This document shows positions 33,469 to 44,109 of a stretch of 64,000 nt of DNA, in pieces (within the stretch, counting starts at the first letter, position 1; each line of letters begins with the position of its first letter). The DNA is taken from NCBI GenBank assembly GCA_022376515.1, contig WTXI01000146.1, positions 1-64,000 of the forward strand, in the 5' to 3' direction. This DNA comes from Lactifluus volemus (lineage: Eukaryota; Basidiomycota; Agaricomycetes; Russulales; Russulaceae). Both the position numbers and the translations under genes were made by a program. Under the pieces are notes generated by a model. That model was not told the origin of the DNA and ran no database searches. It worked only from the letters and a program-made list of their open reading frames with translations.

Positions 33469-35574
33469 ATGGCACAACCTGGTGACGAAACCCTTGAAAT
33501 GCATCAAAGAGCAGGCACCTCTGGAGTTTGTATGTTACCTGACTCGTGCGCTCTCTGCTCCACCAAATTTCGCTAACGCAAACCCACTGGCAGGCGACAT
33601 GCTCCCGACGACACCGGATGAGGAACGGCTTTTCGTTGGTAGCTCAGCCCCTCTCTTTACCATGTATCGCAAGTTTGCAGAAGACGACGACAAAGAGATG
33701 GCTCAACGCTGGCAAAAAGACGCTAACAGCATTCTCCTTTTCGTGAGTCCCCAACTTTCTAAGTATAAACTCCCTCATCACCAAAATGTCAAACGTGGTA
33801 GACCGGTTTATTTTCTGCTGCAGTTGCGGCATTGGTCGCGGTGACCGTCCTTGACCTCAAGCCAAACCCCCAGGATATGTCGGTGTTATATCTCGAGAAT
33901 ATCTATCAGCTTCTTTCCAGCGGCGCCAATGTATCTCGTTCATCCATCACTGCCGCTCCACCTAAACCACCGCCATTCTCTCCCCCGAACTACGTCATCT
34001 TGGCCAACTCATTCTGGTTCTCGAGCCTGGTTTTCAGTCTTACATCTGCTATGCTGGCAACAATGTTACAACAATCAGCTCGACGATACCTGCGAATCAC
34101 TCAGAAACCACTGTATCGTGATAGCCCACACGATGGGGCCCGGATCCGTGCATTCTTCGCCAATGGTGTTGAATCGTCGCACTTTCCCCTAATGGCCGAA
34201 GCGATACCTACCCTGATACACATTTCCCTCTTTCTGTTCTTTGGCGGCCTTCTCACCTATCTTCACCATATAAATCAAGTTGTTTTCATTATCACATTTG
34301 GGTGCATCATGGCTTCCGCAACGACATACTTGGTCATCACATTAAGGCCAATTATGTCGCTTAATAGCCCATACTATGTACCCCTTTCTTCATTGGCATT
34401 TCGAGTTTTTAGCGGAATGCTATGGCTAGTCTTCTCATGTCTCAGATATTTTGTTTGCTGTTGTTCTAATTCCTCGGATAACCTTTCCCGCTTGGGTTCC
34501 ATCCATCGAAAACGATTCTTACGAGGTATAGAGAAGACGGCGGAAAAATTTGTCCAGGAATCGTCGGTGAAGATGGACGGTGATATCCTGAAGTCCACAT
34601 TCGACGCCCATGCCTTGGCCCCAGTTGATCAAATGGATCAGTTTTTCAAGAACATTCTTAGCTTTTATGGCTCGGACGACTCGGAAATCGTCCAGGATAC
34701 CCGATCTACCTTCGAGAGCTTGCGCTCCGAAAAGTTTTCTTCGGATTTAGTGGCATTCTGGAATCGTACCCGGTCATCTCATTTGGTCTCCGACTTCGAG
34801 TCGGACAGAATACGACAATTCGTAATGTGCGTGAAGGTCGCCGATGCAACCGGTGTCACGGCTTCAGGTTTGGAGCACCTTGTCACGAAAACCAAGGACC
34901 ATGATCTGTTCCGAACCGTTGAGGTTGGACATTTCCTGAGAAACCGAGGTAGTAAAGGTGACCGGGAGATCGGTTTATGCGCACAAATTGTCGTCGCCGA
35001 CATTCTAGCGAACGTGCGGGGAAGCGACGACCGTTGGGTTACACTTGCTGTGGACCAATTGGGCAAATCAGAAAATGCCATTCGAAGGTACCTCGAACAT
35101 GGCAATGATAACGTGTTACTTGCCAACTGGATCTACATAACCCGCCAGATCTTGATGTCCTCTTCAGACATCAATCAAGATATGGCTGGCAATGCGGCTT
35201 ACTGCATTCTACAGCCGCCTTCCGAATTCGACATACGAGGTACTCTTACCGAACTGCAGCACGAATTTTGTGATTTGTGGAATGAAACCCTTCCAAATGC
35301 GCAAAATAGCAGGGATGGAAGTGTTCCCCACTGTGTTCTTTTCCTACTTCGTAAACTGTACTTCAGTTTGCATGAAGGCACTCAGGCTGCTGACGCCCCG
35401 ATAACCTCCTTCAATAGATTCAGGGTATCGACATATCCTTCGTGTAAAAACCCAAACCATCGCTCCAGAGATGCCGTCGATGCTCCCGTTCCTGATCCTA
35501 CCAGCTCACAACTACCACTGGCAAATCCGTCCTCAACTGGTGGTCCTTCAGCCCACTATCCCCTAGTCTCCTGA
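33469..35574 (+). CDS. DUF6535 membrane protein, copy 2
   Basis: Three exons: 33469-33529 (MAQPGDETLEMHQR), 33594-33742 (ending KDANSILLF), 33802-35574; introns GTATGT...GGCAG and GTGAGT...GGTAG in phases 1 and 0; 660 aa with no break. Membrane segments: TGLFSAAVAALVAVTVL near the start of exon 3, WFSSLVFSLTSAMLATML, IHISLFLFFGGLLTYL, and a further one after it, plus a possible fifth near SSLAFRVFSG. LQQSARRYL replaces the usual LQQWARRYL. The soluble helical region (about 300-560) keeps AGNAAYCILQPPSEFDIRGT. It is the only copy on the plus strand; its Ser/Pro tail is shortened by a TGA next to a 13-bp hairpin. Likely an integral membrane protein of unknown role. Confidence 0.85.
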
Positions 35575-35602
35575 AACATGACACAGTTCCATTCCCGCTT
35601 CC

Positions 35603-35631
35603 ACAACTGCGCAACACTGTTGCGCAGTTGT
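35603..35631. repeat. Perfect 13-bp hairpin at the end of DUF6535 copy 2
   Basis: ACAACTGCGCAAC, a 3-nt loop (ACT), then the exact inverted copy. Other copies have only one arm at this position (CTTCGCAACACCATGAAG in copy 1), so the second arm is new. Confidence 0.75.
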
Positions 35632-36878
35632 CGCACCATGAAATAGTCCCTACCTCTCCGACTCGGATGCCTGTGTATGATCGGCCGTTTGCAACCACAT
35701 TTCGCACACCATATTCCACCACCTCCTCCCTTGCCTCAACCCAATCTCGTCCCGTTCCGGCTCGGCTCGTCCCACTTCCTTCATCCATTTTCGCCATCAC
35801 CAACTCCCTCTTCCCAAATGTCTTAGAGCATCAGCCACTCCTCTCATTACACCTCGTGCACCACGACATCGCCTCGGCCACGAAGTTACCACTTCACTCA
35901 TTTCTTGTGCCTCGGGCATAGCCCTACTGTCTTCAACCTCATGCTTCACGTCTGTTTTGTTCGCTCAGTACGGCAATCTCCCTTCCCGAGTTTTTGCCTT
36001 TATCGTTTAGCCTAGGACTGTGTACTGTGCTTCGCGCTGCACGTAGGCCCTTATAATTCCCTTTCTCTTTCTTTTGAAGAAGACAAGACCATCCTATGAA
36101 GCTTTCTGAGGATGTACGCATCTAAAGACTTCTTTGTGTTCCTCCTTGACTTTCGGTTTCGTACTTTGATATCACTCATATGATTTTGCTCTTTTTTTCA
36201 GAAGGACCTTTTACGCCGCGATCTTCGTACCATTCATGTCGTATTTTTTTTCTTGTGCTCGTTCTTATCGTTTTCATTTTCGATAGCTGTGTCTTCGAAA
36301 AGTACTTAAGGCCCTGCAAAATGTACACAGATTAGCAGCGAACTTGAACCATCGCTGCTGCTTCAATTTTTAACCCCTCGTTCCGACTCGACTCTTTAAG
36401 TTTTCTGTTTTGAAAACCTCTCCACCACCGTAAGCAGTTATCTCGCGCTCGCCAAATTTGATCCGTCTCTCAATCGCACTCCGTCGCCACTCGCTTGCTC
36501 TCTTGAGCTCACTTGTAGAAGTCCGTACCTGATTCCCTGCCACCAGGCGGACCCTAAAAGCGCATCGAAGGGGTCTCCATTCACCTGCAGATCCTTTTGT
36601 CAAAGAATTTTGAGTCGACCACCCCAGTCACGGATGGGGATCTTCATCTTCAGTACCAACTAACTGCCTTTTCGCACTGGCACAGCTCTGCATGGCCTCA
36701 GGGTTTTTGTTAGACGATACCGAACGGTTGAAAGTAATTTCCCATCACGTGTTCGACGGCAATTTGAAGAAACCTCGCCTTTCCAAAACAAGGAGGAGTT
36801 TCCCGCAGTGCCGTGTTCAGGGGATTTTTACCCATGTACCTGTCCTGTCTGTAGCTGTATTGTATCAAGACAAGCATC
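35632..36878. other. Intergenic between DUF6535 copy 2 and GST
   Basis: The first 300 nt still resemble the Ser/Pro-rich tail coding region of DUF6535 genes in another frame (35628-35921). Beyond that no gene is seen; it contains the GST promoter. Confidence 0.45.
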
Positions 36879-38059
36879 ATGTCGCTTTCAACGGACTCTG
36901 GGAAGCAATATCACCTTCATTGTACCGGTGATGCGCTCAATACTGTCAACGCCCATGTGGGCGAGGCGGATATCACCCTCTTTGGTAGTTGTTTCTGCCA
37001 ATTCGTGCAGAGGGTGTGGGTAGCGTTCGAATATCTTGGCATCCCTTATCGCGTACGTTCTGTCTATCGCGTGTATTCATATGTCTCACGAATCATTCTC
37101 CACATTTAGTACTGTTAAGCCTCGCTCTCCCTCACTGTCACCGTGGGAGCTCACCCTTCAGCTTTTACGTGGCTGCAGACGAAGTTGACCCTTATAAGAA
37201 AACGGAAGAGCTATTGCAAGTCTCTCCGAAAGGTCTCGTACCTGCACTCAAATTGCACGCTTTTACACCCCCGCGATCCCTCAACGAAAGCACCGTCATT
37301 CTCGAGTACCTAGACGAGTACGTGGGTCCAATTGCTTATATCGATTCATTTCATCGCCTGCACCCTTCCTTGCTGTTGCTGTTGTCTCATGTGTAAAAAA
37401 ATAATTTTTAGTCTTGCAAGTAACACCACCGGAAGATCGCTTCTTCCTCCCCGCTCAGATCCATACGCGCGGGCGCTCGTGCGTCTACAAGAAGACTATA
37501 TATCGCGCACACTCGTACCGTCGTTTTATCGCTTTTTGCAGGCGCAGGATACGGAGCGTCAGATGGTTTACAAAGAAGAGTTTTCAGCTGCGCTGGAACA
37601 CCTCGCGTCGCTCCTCGAGCGCCAACAAGTTTCCGCCGTGTCGGGTCTTGGGACAGGTTCAGGGTTGTGGTCTGAGGGTGGGGAGTTGAACTGGACGGAT
37701 GTGATGGTCGGACCATGTGAGTTTGCGCCCGGGCGCATATATTGATTTTTTTTTCGGGGATCTTTTACGTTCTCTCTAACGAAAGGGCTATTCCGCGCTA
37801 GCAATGTGCTGAGGCATTATCGCGCTTTCGAGTTACCTGCGGGGTCAAAGACTAGCGCGTGGGTGGATAGACTGTTTGTGCATCCGTCCTTCAAGGCGAC
37901 GTGCAGCACCGAGGAGCTCTATCTAGACAGCTATGAAAGGTGAGGGGACGACATCTTTGCGTCTCAGAGCAGTTGATAAATCAAATTAGGTATGCTTTTA
38001 ATCGACCTAATACGAGCCAAGTTGCGAACGCGATCGACTCTGGGCTTGGACTGCCTTAG
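36879..38059 (+). CDS. Glutathione S-transferase, omega-like (Cys active site)
   Basis: Five exons: 36879-37056, 37179-37317, 37412-37716, 37786-37939, 37990-38059; phases 1, 2, 1, 2; 281 aa, all joins keep frame. The N-terminal thioredoxin-like domain has ITLFGSCFCQFVQRVW (candidate catalytic Cys40 in CQFVQR, compare CPFxQR of omega GSTs), EVDPYKK, the cis-Pro loop SPKGLVPAL and the glutathione-binding ESTVILEYL. The C-terminal helical domain has TTGRSLLPPRSDPYARALVR and HYRAFELPAG. GSTs of this class carry out glutathione-dependent reduction and detoxification in the cytosol. It is the only intact member; decayed copies recur beside other DUF6535 genes. The first intron's donor (37057, GTTCTG) is non-ideal; GTACGT at 37053 would break the frame. 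Confidence 0.85.
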
Positions 38060-38662
38060 GAGCGCCGGATGAAACAAATATGGCCTCCCGTTTTTGTACG
38101 TTACATGGTTTGTACAGGGAGTGGGAACCGAGTACAGTGAGAAGATAAATTCAAAGAGGGCAGATGGCGCAAGAAGTCAAGTACATCTCAAAGTCACGAG
38201 GAAATACGTGGGAATTCGTTATACGAAAAGCTCGTATCAGATAAATCAAGGCCATCCACGAAAATGCTAGGCGTCGACAAAGATAAATAAACTGAGTAAG
38301 ATACTTCAAGGACGCCACGATTGCGGCTCACTTTTTCCATTTGGAGACTAGGAAAACAGGCATGAATCACGTCTCAAAATGGTAGTAGCGACATTTGCCA
38401 GTGGGGGGCTGATGCCCTGAAGGTTTTGACTTGGTGAGGTAGGGGCGAGGGAGAGGGTTCCAACTGATTAGGGGTTCATGACTTGTGTGTATGTTTATCC
38501 AACTTCGAGATTTTTGCAATGTTTGTAATAGCACTAGGATCCCAACCAAAATAGACTGACTTGTGAATTAGGAAGGTGGTCATCCGCGAACTGAAGGGGT
38601 CCGGTCGATATCGCTCGGAGAGAGTTTGCGAATGGAATGCAGGTCTACCGATGAGTGGGCTG
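38060..38662. other. Short intergenic between convergent GST and DUF6535 copy 3
   Basis: No ORF of note. Presumably holds both 3' ends. Related spacer sequence recurs at 46960, 49040 and 53380, also near DUF6535 3' ends. Confidence 0.4.
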
Positions 38663-40582
38663 CTAGGGATTGTCTTGCAAAGGGCTCGAAGTGACGGGAC
38701 TGATATCACTTTCAGAGAAGGCTGTAGGACTGTGAATCAATGGAAGTATGTGACTGGGGGTCTGTTGGGAGTGGTGGTGTGTGTTCTTGCACGAAGGATA
38801 TGACGACGGCTTGAACTTATCGAATGACGGTTCCGGGGCGTCTTCAGTGCCTTGATGTAAGTCTTCGTAAAGACCCCGAAGGAGGAAGATAACAAAGTGG
38901 GGTATGCTTCCATCTCCGCTCTCCTGCGCCTTTGGGACGATTTCGTTCCACAAGGAACAGAATTCGTGCCGCAGTTCGTGAAGAGTATTTTGTATGTCGA
39001 ATTGAGAAGGTATTTGTAGGATGCGCTCGGCTGTGTAAGTAGCCACATCGTGCTTGATGTTAGGAGGGGAGTTCGAGATGAAGCGGGCCATATGGATCCA
39101 GGTGGCAAGTAAAACATTATCGTTTCCGGATTCGAAATACCTTCGAACGACATCCTTCGATTTGTCCAATTGGAACGCAACAAGTTCAATCCAGCGGTCA
39201 TCTCTTCCCCCCATTGGCACGTCTGCTAATACTTCAGCAACGCTGGTTTTTGCAAGCAATCCCATCTTGGAATCCGATGAAGCTGAGCCATCGATCGCAT
39301 CGGCAACCTTCAGGTATGCTTTGAATCGTTCCAATTTGCGCGGATCGGAGAGTGAAGTGAATGGGAAAGTACGCTTCATGAATGCCATCCAAGCCGAACA
39401 AAACTCCCTGAAGCCCAATTTAGTGAGAACAAGCCGGGGATCCTGGACAATTTTCGAGTTATAAAAGTCATAGATATCGCTGAAAAACTGATCCAGTTGA
39501 CGCGCTGAGGCCAGGGAATGGGCATCAAATGTCCACTGTAGTATGAATTTGTCGACCTTCCATGACCTCTTGGTAACCGCCTCTACTGCCATATTCTCAA
39601 GACATTTTGAAAACCCTTTGCGAAGGGAATATTCGGCGGCCATTCCACGAAAGCGGTCCAAAAAGGAGACAAGATGTAATAGGACAGCAATTATGCCAAA
39701 GACCAACGAAGAAAAAGGTGAATAATATGGGCTGTCGACCCGCAGAAATGGCAAGATTGTGATGACCAAGTACACCGCTGCAGAAAATCCGATCCACCAA
39801 ACTGCCACATAGAAGACAGTGTGATGAATATTGAAGAGATAGATGAGCAGGCCGGTGAAGAACAGGATGAGGGACATGTGTATCAGCAAGGGTATAGCTT
39901 CTGCCACCCATGAAAAGCGCAACTTTTCGAGACCGCGGGCATAGAATGCACGAATCCGGGCTCCATCGTGTGGGGCGTACCGTGGCTTCTCAGTGATCCG
40001 GACGTATCGACGGGCCCATTGTTGTAACATCGTCGCCAGCATAGCAGAGGTAAGACTCATATTCAAGCTCAAGAACCAGAGAGAGTTCACCCAGATGATG
40101 TAATTCGGGGGGGAGAAGCGGGGTGGAACTTCAACTGGGATTGACGGTCGAGATATGTTGCCATCGGCGAGAAGCTTATAGATATTCTCGAGATAGAATG
40201 TTGGCTTTTCTTGTGGGTCTGGCTTGAGGTCGGCGATGGTTACCGCGAGCAATACCGCAACGGAAGCAGAGAATAGACCAGTCTATCATTTCGAGTTGAC
40301 GTGTGAAGCGATGGGTAAGGTGTATAACGACGAGGACTCACAAAGACAAGAACGCTGCCTGCATTTTTCTTCCAGCGATTGGCCATCTTTTTGTGTTCTT
40401 TCTCTGCTATCCGGGAATAATTGGTGAAGAGAGAAGCTGAGCTGTCATCGAGTTTGCTAGCTTGGCCCGTATCCCACTTAAACGCGGTATCTCATGTCCA
40501 CATGAGCAAAATTAGCGAGGACAAACTGGAGAGGTGACATACTTGGGGGAACCGCTTTCTCGAGGTCATTACCTGGTGGCAT
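38663..40582 (-). CDS. DUF6535 membrane protein, copy 3
   Basis: Three exons: 40582-40543 (MPPGNDLEKAVPP), 40490-40342 (ending KKNAGSVLVF), 40282-38663; introns of 52 and 59 nt, phases 1 and 0; 602 aa, unbroken. Exon 3 starts TGLFSASVAVLLAVTIADL (first membrane segment). It continues with WFLSLNMSLTSAMLATMLQQ, IHMSLILFFTGLLIYLF and YVAVWWIGFSAAVYLVITIL. It lacks a long Ser/Pro tail. It is convergent with the GST gene and divergent from MINDY gene A, whose start codon is 356 bp away. Confidence 0.87.
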
Positions 40583-40938
40583 TGAAAATATTGGGTACTA
40601 TGGATCGTGAGGAGAATTCTTCGTGGTCGAGGAGCAAAGTGTTCGAGGAGCATCCGTACTTGTACGTAAGGGACATCATGAATCATACTCGGAGGTATCA
40701 TACCCGGAGGTAACTTGGTCTTGGCATCACTTCCGAGTCATCTACAGCCAATAGCATAAAGATCACGGCGCACTAGCAACGATTGTGTAACGCTGGCACT
40801 GTAACCAATAGCACAAAGCCCTTTAGGTTCGAAAGCCGCTCGTAATCCGCGCTGAGCCCGCTGAGTACGCAACCCTGTCAATGTGTCAATTCGCAGAGGC
40901 AGAACTGAACCCGCGTTCTGAACCTCTCTCCAAAGTCA
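40583..40938. promoter_or_regulatory. Divergent promoter between DUF6535 copy 3 and MINDY A
   Basis: The two genes start 356 bp apart in opposite directions. The block contains AGCCAATAGCA and ACCAATAGCACAAAGCCC (CCAAT-type boxes near 40740-40825) that recur between DUF6535 copy 6 and MINDY B (near 55880) and upstream of DUF6535 copy 7 (near 63170). No TATA element is obvious. Confidence 0.5.
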
Positions 40939-42369
40939 ATGCCATTTAATGCCCACGACAGTAAGTACGCGAAGCCTATGTCGGGCCAGCATCACCGCAA
41001 TGCCGGTGGAGATCAAGCTCACACCTCGCAGCATTCCGAACGAGGTGCGCTGGAGCCTTCACACGAATATTGGGATATCAAGACGATCATTTTCCCTTCG
41101 TCTAAAAGACGCGAATACAACATTATAATGCAGAACGGCAACGGGTGCGCTCTCGCTCTTGTGATATTTCTGTACTCAAGCTGATACTTAGGTGACATAG
41201 GCCGTGCTCGTTCATTGCGATATGCAACATCCTCATTCTACGCGAACAGATAGAACTTCCCCGAGGGTCCAAAGACGTCTCATTTGAGACCCTCGCGCAA
41301 TGTGTCTTGGACTACATCATGAAGACCATGTCAAAAAAGAAATTAGACAAGTCCGCGATGCTGCGTAATATGTTCATTTCCACCCGTGAGTTGTATAGAG
41401 TCAACTCCATTTGATGTGGCTCATGCGCGCTTGCACTTACAGAAGAAGTGAGATTCAACCCCGTCTTCACCTCCATCCGGTTCCACCCTGTAGGTGGGGA
41501 GACTGCACTCTTTGCACTTGTCGGAATTCCGCTCGTGCATGGCTGGCTCGTAGATCCCGCGAATCGCGAAGAGTATGACGCCATCTCACGTGTTTCAAAG
41601 AACCGTGACTGCGTGTCGGTGCATAAACTACTAACAGACATGGGCCTTCTCACGGATGGAGTCCTGGACACCCACGCAGCTCAGGCTGGCCCTAGTGGCC
41701 CAAACACGAATTTGACGGAGGAAGAGAAAAAGAAGTACAACGATGGTGAGTACTCTGAGCCCTGTGCTCTGTGTGGACATTTGCCGATGCGACAGGCTCA
41801 AGCTGTAACGATCCTGAGGTTTCTGAAGCGCTCGTCCTCACAGCTCACGCCTCAAGGCCGGAAATGTCTTCTTTCCTTCTCCGCGCAGCAGAAAGCCCCT
41901 AGCTCGGCATCCCCATCTCCATCTCCAGCACCTAGCCGTACTGCTGCTGACTCGGAGCTCAATGCACCCCCGCACCTCGAGCTTTTCGCGTTCGTCCGCC
42001 ACTGGCATATCGAGGTGCTATGCAGGCACGCCAATCATAATGACTCGGAGTTGTATACCCTCGTGACAAACCACCGGTTCCTGGAAGATCCGAAAGTGGT
42101 CTGGGAGCGCCTCGCGGATACCAACCAGCATACAGCCGAATACTTTGACAGTACTTTCCAACGCATCGAATTGGGGACTGCCGGCCCCAGAGAGTATGTA
42201 CCTCACGTGCTGCCCATTCTTTATTGATAATCAAATTGATAGTCCAAGTGATCCAACTGATTTCAGACGGAACACTCAACCACACCATCGCAATTTGAAT
42301 TTGGGGCGATTGCTGCGTTCGAGTATGTGTTCCGCGCCACCCTATGCTGCTCCTCAAATTGACTATTAA
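40939..42369 (+). CDS. MINDY-type deubiquitinase, gene A
   Basis: Four exons: 40939-41144, 41201-41385, 41443-42193, 42267-42369; phases 2, 1, 2; 414 aa. The spliced sequence has the MINDY catalytic motif QNGNGPCSFIAICNILILRE with Cys71, whose codon lies just past the first splice junction. It is followed by IELPRGSKDVSF, LVGIPLVHGWLVDP (diagnostic of MINDY/FAM63), QLTPQGRKCLLSF, then LELFAFVRHWHIEVL with His319 at the catalytic His position and LYTLVTNHRFLEDPKVVWERL. MINDY enzymes are cysteine proteases that trim K48-linked polyubiquitin. The fourth exon is supported by resemblance to the end of gene B. A Ser/Pro/Ala insert sits before the His segment. It is divergent from DUF6535 copy 3. 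Confidence 0.87.
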
Positions 42370-44109
42370 ACATTTGCTTCATGCGATTGTAAGTTAAACC
42401 TCATTTCGATCACGGAAATTAGCTGCGTTACAGTCCAACTCTCGGCGAGCGCACATTATCTATTCGGGTTAGTTGTTGCCAAGCTCCGTTCTGTCCGGCC
42501 ACAGCTTTGCGCATCTCTTTGTGGTATGAGCCAAGCCCCGAATTCCTTGGGCCGTCTTCCTGAGAATTCACAATTCACCCTCTATCATCTCCTAGTACCC
42601 ATGAAGGCTGGGTCGAAGGAGGGGGGGAATTCCTATCGCCACGTTTCTCCCTCTCTGCCCCTTTCTCCCTCAGGCTTCTCCGCCCCTTCCAACTAGTACT
42701 CTTCTTTCCTTCAATGTGGTCGCACGGCGCAACCCACCTTCCCGTTCCCCTTTATCACGGGATAGGAAGCCAAGGACTTTACCTTACCTGCCACACCTTG
42801 CCTTCGCACGGCATCGTCTCTCCAATCCCCCTTCTTTAGCCGTGGCCAGAGTTCTCTCCCATTCAAGTTCAGTTCATCACCTGGCTATTGGTCTTTCCCC
42901 AATCAAACCTGAACAAGCACTCGCTTTATAACAGGCACAGGATCAGGAAGAATCAAATAGCTAGGTGTGCTCTACTCGATCGGAACATCCCGCATCGTTG
43001 TGGGTCACGTGACGTCCCCCAACGGCAAGTTCCGATCTGGTGTGGAGCCGAGTCATCTGCCTTGTAACGGGGCCACGCGCCCATCTGCCCTTTTACACGG
43101 CCCAATTTCGACCATATTGCTAACACCGGAGAATTAGTGCCCACAACCCGCCGCCCAACGTCGTCAAACATTGCCCCAAGCTTCGTCGCAACGAGAATTG
43201 CACACTACCTGATGCTTGCAGTCCGGATTCTACCATTTCCGGCACCAAGGAAGGAAGAAGTACGCCATCCATCTAATTCTCCATGGCGGCAACTAGGCCC
43301 ACTTCTGCCCAAGAGATGACCCTTTCGACGCCGGATAATCATTCAAGGCTCAGCTGCCCCACCTGATATATACCCCGTCCAATCCGCTCTACCTGAGTGT
43401 AAAATTATTTACTGTCCCTCCTGTAACCATGTCACGGTACAAACCTATTCAAGAAGATTGGTAGGGCCTGCGTCTTCAGCTGAGCCTATATGAAATCAGA
43501 TTTACCAAAAAATAATACTCTTTACATCTTGGACCATTCTTGCTGATGAATCGCGTTGCTGACTGGATATGCGTTGGAACGAGCCAAATTTCCAACGCCA
43601 TCAACGCCGGGCATAGTTGCTTTACTTTGAAAACAGAGAGTATCACAAGTGAATGAAAGATGCCCGACTCGTGGCACATATCCTTCCGCTTTATAGTTTA
43701 CATGTTCTGAACCAGGAGCTGAATTCACGCCAGACAACTGTCTGGAAATGATACTTCAAGGCAAGGTAGTGCGGCGTATTTTATGTGCTGATTGCCAAAG
43801 ACAGTTGGAGATCACACTGTCATATTGGATTACATAATACAAGAGATAGGAAGGGAAACGTCTGCTAGTATAACAATCGACGACGGCATACGACGGAGCG
43901 CCGCTACAGAGAAGGCACTCACACTGGAATTCGTTAGGGGTGGACCTCACATTCCTGACGTTTGCAAGGTTCTACTAAGTCCGAGCAGTATCGATGCCAT
44001 CCACGAGAATAACAAGCCTTCACATCTCATTTGAGATGAAAAGACGTCAGACTTGCAACGACAATTGACGAGATCACGACCAGTACGACTCACCTAAATA
44101 ACGCGGAGA
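42370..44109. other. Intergenic with small GST trace and LINE-tail relic
   Basis: A short sequence at 42925-42960 (GGCACAGGATCAGGAAG...) matches the start of GST exon 3 text also seen at 57930. A LINE tail lies at 43050-43430 (separate entry). The rest, including 43440-44100, shows no gene. Confidence 0.45.
43050..43430 (+). pseudogene. LINE 3'-end relic (zinc-finger tail)
   Basis: The plus strand contains degraded VVKHCPKLRR and then a GTKEG block followed by an LxFL/SRDDP-like piece split over frames. It aligns with 58230-58610, where the pieces read HVIRYCPQFAAARTT, LFGTKEA and SRDDPLYPG. This resembles the Cys/His segment after RT/RNase H in non-LTR retrotransposons. No RT is present. 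Confidence 0.45.
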
